Made by a program: the position numbers and the translations under genes | Part shown: positions 60,407 to 64,000 of the stretch, piece by piece | Numbering within the stretch: position 1 is the first letter of the stretch | Layout: every line of letters begins with the position of its first letter | The notes under the pieces: model-generated | Database searches by the model: none | What the model was told of the DNA's origin: nothing | What the model saw: the letters and a program-made list of their open reading frames with translations, nothing else | From: Sorangium aterium | GTDB taxonomy: Bacteria; Myxococcota_A; Polyangia; Polyangiales; Polyangiaceae | Length of the DNA: 64,000 nt | Direction of reading: 5' to 3' | NCBI RefSeq assembly: GCF_028368935.1 | Contig: NZ_JAQNDK010000001.1 | Location: forward strand, 3,782,001-3,846,000

Positions 60407-61704
60407 GGTTCGCGCTCGTCAACCCGGCCTGGAGCTTCGAGGGGAGCATCTATTTCGGCTGCCGCGAGCCTCACCTGCCCCTCGAGTACGGCTACGCCAG
60501 GGCGCTGCTCGAGGCCGCGGGGCACGAGGCGACCGTCATCGACGCCCAGGCCCGGGGCCTCGCCGACGGCGCCCTCCGCGACGAGGTGGCCGCGCTCCGC
60601 GCCGACGCGATCGTGGTGACCACCGCGCCGAGCTACCTCTTCTGGCGCTGCGCGCCGCCCGAGCTCCGCGTCCCGCAGCAGGCGCTCCGCGCACTCCACG
60701 GGCTGCCAGGGCTCCGGCTCGCGGTGGGCCCCCACGCCTCCACCACCCCTCGCGCCACCCTGCGCAAGCTCGGGGTCGACGCCGTGGTGATGGGCGAGTG
60801 CGAGGACGTGCTGGTGGAGCTCGCCGATCGCCCGCGATCGCGCTGGGGCGAGATCGACTCGATCGCCTGGCTGGAAGGTGACGAGGCGCGCGTGCAGGGC
60901 GGCCCGCGCGCCTCGGACATGGGCCGGCTGCCGGCCCTCCGCTGGGACGAGGCCACGGTGGCGCGCCACGCCCACCACCACCACCGCTTCGACGCCGCGC
61001 CGATCGGCCCCGGCGCGGAGGTCGAGGCGTCCAGAGGGTGCCCCTACCACTGCACCTTCTGCGCGAAGGACAACTTCCGCGAGGGCTACCGCAAGCGCCC
61101 CCTCGACGTGCTCCTCGACGAGCTCGACGGGCTCGTCGCCCAGGGCGTCCGTTACGTCTACTTCATCGACGAGATCTTCCTGCCGGATCGCCCGCTGCTC
61201 GAGGCGCTCGTCGATCGCCCGGTGTCGTTCGGCGTCCAGATGCGCGTCGACAACTGGAGCCGGGAGATGCTCGACCTGCTCGGGAGAGCGGGGTGCGTCT
61301 CGATCGAGGCAGGGGTGGAGAGCATCACCCGGGAGGGCAGGAGCCTCCTGGCCAAGCGCTGCAAGCTCTCGACCGAGCAGCTCGGCGATCTCCTGATCCA
61401 CGCCAAGCAGAGCGTCCCCTTCGTCCAGGCGAACCTGATCCAGTCGCCGACCGACGATCCCGCGGACGTCGCCGCCTTCCGGGAGCGGCTCCGGCAGCAC
61501 GGCGTGTGGGCGAACGAGCCGGTGCCGATGTTCCCTTACCCGGGCTCGCCCGAGTACACGATGCGCTGGGGCGCACCCGATGATCAGGCGTGGGAGCGCT
61601 CGGTCGCGCACTACCTCGATCGGTTCGATCGCTTCAGCGACCTCCAGGACAGCCGCCCTCTCCCGCTCTCCGCGCTGGAGATCGCGCCCCCCGGCCATGG
61701 CTGA
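60403..61704 (+). CDS. B12-binding radical SAM enzyme of sugar cluster
   Basis: The start is a GTG at 60403, overlapping the preceding stop. An N-terminal cobalamin-binding-type domain (residues 1-160, FALVNPAWSFEGSIYFGCRE, PLEYGYARALLEAAGHEATV, GPHASTTPRATLRKLGVDAV) precedes a radical SAM barrel with CPYHCTFC (C213, C217, C220; CxxxCxxC). The latter part (VRYVYFIDEIFLP, VQMRVDNWSREMLDLL, VSIEAGVESIT, VQANLIQSPTDDP) is typical of the class. From memory it resembles the TIGR04295 'rhizo-twelve' family tied to sugar gene cassettes. It may methylate or remodel a sugar or lipid intermediate. It overlaps the next gene by 8 bases. Confidence 0.87.
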   Translation: MRFALVNPAWSFEGSIYFGCREPHLPLEYGYARALLEAAGHEATVIDAQARGLADGALRDEVAALRADAIVVTTAPSYLFWRCAPPELRVPQQALRALHGLPGLRLAVGPHASTTPRATLRKLGVDAVVMGECEDVLVELADRPRSRWGEIDSIAWLEGDEARVQGGPRASDMGRLPALRWDEATVARHAHHHHRFDAAPIGPGAEVEASRGCPYHCTFCAKDNFREGYRKRPLDVLLDELDGLVAQGVRYVYFIDEIFLPDRPLLEALVDRPVSFGVQMRVDNWSREMLDLLGRAGCVSIEAGVESITREGRSLLAKRCKLSTEQLGDLLIHAKQSVPFVQANLIQSPTDDPADVAAFRERLRQHGVWANEPVPMFPYPGSPEYTMRWGAPDDQAWERSVAHYLDRFDRFSDLQDSRPLPLSALEIAPPGHG

Positions 61705-62938
61705 CGCCGCGCGCGCCCCCGGCTCCGTCTTGATGACCGCCGACACGGTGGGGGGCGTCTTCTCCTACGCGATCGAGCTCGCGCGCGCGCTCGCGGCGCG
61801 CGGGGTCAGGACGTCGCTCGCCACCCTGGGCGGGCCGCTCTCCGCGCCCCAGCGCGAGGCCGCGGGCCGCGTGCCCGGGCTCGCCGTCTTCGAGAGCTCC
61901 TTCCGGCTCGAGTGGATGGAGGATCCCTGGGACGACGTCGCGCGCGCCGGGGACTGGCTCCTCGAGCTCGAGGAGCGCCTCCGCCCGGCGCTGATCCACC
62001 TGAACGGCTATGCGCACGGCGCGCTCGACTTCCGCGCCCCGAAGCTCGTGGTGGCCCACTCGTGCGTCCTCTCCTGGTGGGCGGCGGTCCTCGGCGGGGA
62101 GGCGCCGCCGCGGTACGATCGCTACCGGCGCGAGGTGGCCCGGGGGCTCGCCGCCGCGTCGGCGGTGGTGGCCCCGACCCGGGCGATGCTCGACGCCCTC
62201 CTGCGCCACCACGGCCCGCTCCCCGCGGGCTCGCGGGCGGAGGTGATCTCCAACGCCGCCGATCCCGCGCGGTTCGCCCCGCGCCCCAAGGAGGAGCTCG
62301 TCCTCGCGGTCGGGCGGCTCTGGGACCAGGCCAAGAACATCGAGGCGCTCGGCGAGGTAGCCCCTCACCTGCCCTGGCCGATCCAGGTGGCCGGGAGCGA
62401 CGTGCGCCCCGGCGGGGGCGCGAGCGCGATACCCCTCCCCTCGCTCGAGCGCCTCGGCGTGCTCTCGCCCTCCGCCGTCGCCGCCGCGCTCGGCCGCGCG
62501 TCGATCTACGCTCACCCGGCCCGCTACGAGCCGTTCGGCCTCTCGGTCCTGGAGGCGGCGCTCTCCGGGTGCGCCCTCGTCCTGGGCGACATCCCCAGCC
62601 TGCGCGAGGTCTGGGGGGACGCGGCCCTCTACGTGGATCCCGGCGACACGGAGGCCCTCCGGCGCGCGCTCCGGACGCTCATCGACGCGCCCGGCGCGCG
62701 GCGCGAGATGGCTGCGCGCGCCCGCGCCCGCGCCCTCGGCTTCTCGCCGCGGCGGATGGCCCGGGGCTACCTGCGCCTCTACGGCGAGCTCCTCGGCCGC
62801 GGGCGCAGCGAACAGCGCTCGCCGGCGAGGGAAGCGCGCTCGCCGGCGCGCGATGCGGCCGTGGTGCTCGAGCGGCGCGGGACCTCGGGGTTCGCGGCCG
62901 CGCTCCCCGCGAAGAAGGCGAGCACGCCATGCGCATAG
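61697..62938 (+). CDS. GT4-type glycosyltransferase
   Basis: The start at 61697 (MADAARAPGSVLMTADTVGG) overlaps the radical SAM gene by 8 bases. The 413-aa chain has the GT-B fold: MTADTVGGVFSYAIELARAL near the N-terminus, PALIHLNGYAHGALDF, VVAHSCVLSWWAAVL, VISNAADPARFAPRPKEELV, VGRLWDQAKNIEALGE and ARYEPFGLSVLEAALSGCAL with the EPFGLSVLEA signature of the GT4 family. It probably transfers a sugar from a nucleotide donor to a lipid- or glycan-linked acceptor in the cytoplasm. The last roughly 50 residues are Arg/Ser/Ala-rich and low-complexity. It overlaps the next gene by 10 bases. Confidence 0.9.
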   Translation: MADAARAPGSVLMTADTVGGVFSYAIELARALAARGVRTSLATLGGPLSAPQREAAGRVPGLAVFESSFRLEWMEDPWDDVARAGDWLLELEERLRPALIHLNGYAHGALDFRAPKLVVAHSCVLSWWAAVLGGEAPPRYDRYRREVARGLAAASAVVAPTRAMLDALLRHHGPLPAGSRAEVISNAADPARFAPRPKEELVLAVGRLWDQAKNIEALGEVAPHLPWPIQVAGSDVRPGGGASAIPLPSLERLGVLSPSAVAAALGRASIYAHPARYEPFGLSVLEAALSGCALVLGDIPSLREVWGDAALYVDPGDTEALRRALRTLIDAPGARREMAARARARALGFSPRRMARGYLRLYGELLGRGRSEQRSPAREARSPARDAAVVLERRGTSGFAAALPAKKASTPCA

Positions 62939-64000
62939 CCCTGTTCTGCCACTCCCTGCTCTCCGACTGGAACCACGGGAACGCGCACTTCCTCCGCGGC
63001 GTGGTCACCGAGCTCGCCGAGCGCGGGCACGAGGTCCGCGCCTTCGAGCCGAGGGACGCCTGGAGCCTCCAGAACCTCGTCGCCGATCACGGCGACGCGC
63101 CGCTCCGCGAGGTGAGGGAGGTCTATCCGCGCGTCGATCCGATCCGCTACGACCTTGCCTCGCTCGACCTGGACGAGGCGCTCGAGGGCACCTCGCTGGT
63201 CATCGTCCACGAGTGGAGCGAGCCCGAGCTGGTCGCCCGCATCGGCGCGCACCGGGCACGCGCGCCGCGCGCGCCGTACCGGCTGCTCTTCCACGACACG
63301 CACCACCGGTCGGTGACGGATCCCGGGGCCATGGCGCGCTACGACCTCACCCGCTACGACGGCGTCCTCGCCTTCGGCCGGGTGATCCGCGACCTCTACC
63401 TCGCGCGACGATGGGCCCGCCGGGCCTTCGTCTGGCACGAGGCCGCAGACGTCCGCGTGTTCCGCCCGCGCCGCGGGGCCGGGCCGGAGCGCGATCTCGT
63501 GTGGATCGGCAACTGGGGCGACGAGGAGCGCACCCGCGAGCTCGACGCGTTCCTGATCGGCCCTGCGCGCGATCTCGGCCTCTCCGCCCACGTGTACGGG
63601 GTGCGTTACCCCGAGCACGCCCGCGCCGCGCTCGACGCGGCCGGCATCGAGCACCGGGGCTGGCTCCCCAACTACCGCGCTCCCGAGGCGTTCGCGCGGG
63701 CCAGGGTGACCGTCCACGTCCCGAGGAGGCCCTACGTCGCCTCGCTCCCGGGGATCCCGACCATCCGGCCGTTCGAGGCCATGGCCTGCGCCATCCCGCT
63801 CATCTGCTCGCCGTGGAGCGACGCGGAGGGGCTGTTCTCGCCCGGCCTCGACTACCTCGTCGCCCGGGACGGCGACCAGATGAAGCGCCACCTCGCGGCC
63901 CTCCTCGCCGAGCCCGCCCTGGCGGCCGAGCTGGCGGAGCGGGGGCGCAGGACGATTCTCGCGCGCCACACGTGCGCCCACCGGGTCGACGAGCTCCTCG
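62929..64000 (+). CDS. Glycosyltransferase, CgeB/GT-B-like (partial, runs off right edge)
   Basis: The ATG at 62929 (MRIALFCHSLLSDWNHGNAH) starts inside the stop region of the preceding gene, and the frame stays open for 357 codons to the window edge. GT-B features include FLRGVVTELAERGHEVRAFE, RLLFHDTHHRSVT, DLVWIGNWGDEERTRELDAF, VYGVRYPEHAR, HRGWLPNYRAPEAFARARVT and IPTIRPFEAMACAIPLICSP. The motifs are those of the CgeB/DUF3880-type spore-maturation and glycan transferases. It is the fifth gene of the sugar operon; more genes probably follow outside the window. Confidence 0.87.
   Translation, partial: MRIALFCHSLLSDWNHGNAHFLRGVVTELAERGHEVRAFEPRDAWSLQNLVADHGDAPLREVREVYPRVDPIRYDLASLDLDEALEGTSLVIVHEWSEPELVARIGAHRARAPRAPYRLLFHDTHHRSVTDPGAMARYDLTRYDGVLAFGRVIRDLYLARRWARRAFVWHEAADVRVFRPRRGAGPERDLVWIGNWGDEERTRELDAFLIGPARDLGLSAHVYGVRYPEHARAALDAAGIEHRGWLPNYRAPEAFARARVTVHVPRRPYVASLPGIPTIRPFEAMACAIPLICSPWSDAEGLFSPGLDYLVARDGDQMKRHLAALLAEPALAAELAERGRRTILARHTCAHRVDELL

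Overview
The window looks like chromosomal DNA from a large-genome, very GC-rich myxobacterium of the Sorangium/Polyangiales type. This is an inference from gene content, not a database match. It rests on a GxSxG esterase with a MYXO-CTERM-like tail, many lipoproteins with Gly/Ser/Ala-rich linkers, two roughly 2000-residue Ser/Thr-kinase/ATPase/histidine-kinase fusions, a MopE-type Cys/Asp motif, mostly monocistronic genes and roomy intergenic DNA. I saw no rRNA, tRNA, CRISPR array, intact insertion sequence, prophage or replication origin.

Layout. 1-3162: secreted or lipoprotein genes of unknown role. 3682-5145: membrane-anchored Ser/Thr kinase. 5271-8435: xylan/feruloyl-type esterase, AraC regulator, glutathione transferase. 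8443-10373: psuG plus a PfkB kinase overlapping by ATGA (pseudouridine breakdown). 10413-13070: three-gene ABC exporter. 13346-15031: APH-fold protein and a lipoprotein. 16043-20826: GH115 alpha-glucuronidase and GH53 galactanase lipoproteins, then a decayed SDR gene. 21665-27643: giant sensor with a degenerate kinase domain and a CheA-like end. 28237-34687: beta-helix (GH141-like) lipoprotein, LysR regulator, methyltransferase, a lipoprotein, and a secreted protein with an exactly duplicated four-cysteine module. 34740-39172: double glycosyltransferase plus a SUMF1-fold membrane protein. 39173-40336: degraded DNA holding a cytochrome P450 remnant. 40337-43510: PHM-like copper monooxygenase lipoprotein, GH75 chitosanase-like lipoprotein, TPR membrane protein. 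43799-48769: GAF-PAS-STAS regulator, nuclease/phosphatase lipoprotein, small secreted protein, phosphatidylserine synthase. 48864-54881: second giant sensor with an intact kinase and a HisKA histidine kinase. 55064-57551: SBP56/methanethiol-oxidase-type protein with a small metal-motif membrane protein, and an ABM monooxygenase. 58158-64000: tightly overlapping surface-sugar operon (two epimerases, B12-type radical SAM enzyme, two glycosyltransferases) running off the right edge.

How the genes fit together. The secreted enzymes (CE1-type esterase, GH115, GH53, GH141-like, GH75-like) suggest plant-cell-wall and other polysaccharide breakdown at the cell surface. They are scattered rather than clustered in one locus. 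The non-coding DNA carries several uncatalogued structures: a hairpin element present twice with rearranged but still perfect stems, a 5 x 21-bp array between convergent genes, a 4 x 10-bp array upstream of an operon, and several sharp palindromes upstream of genes.
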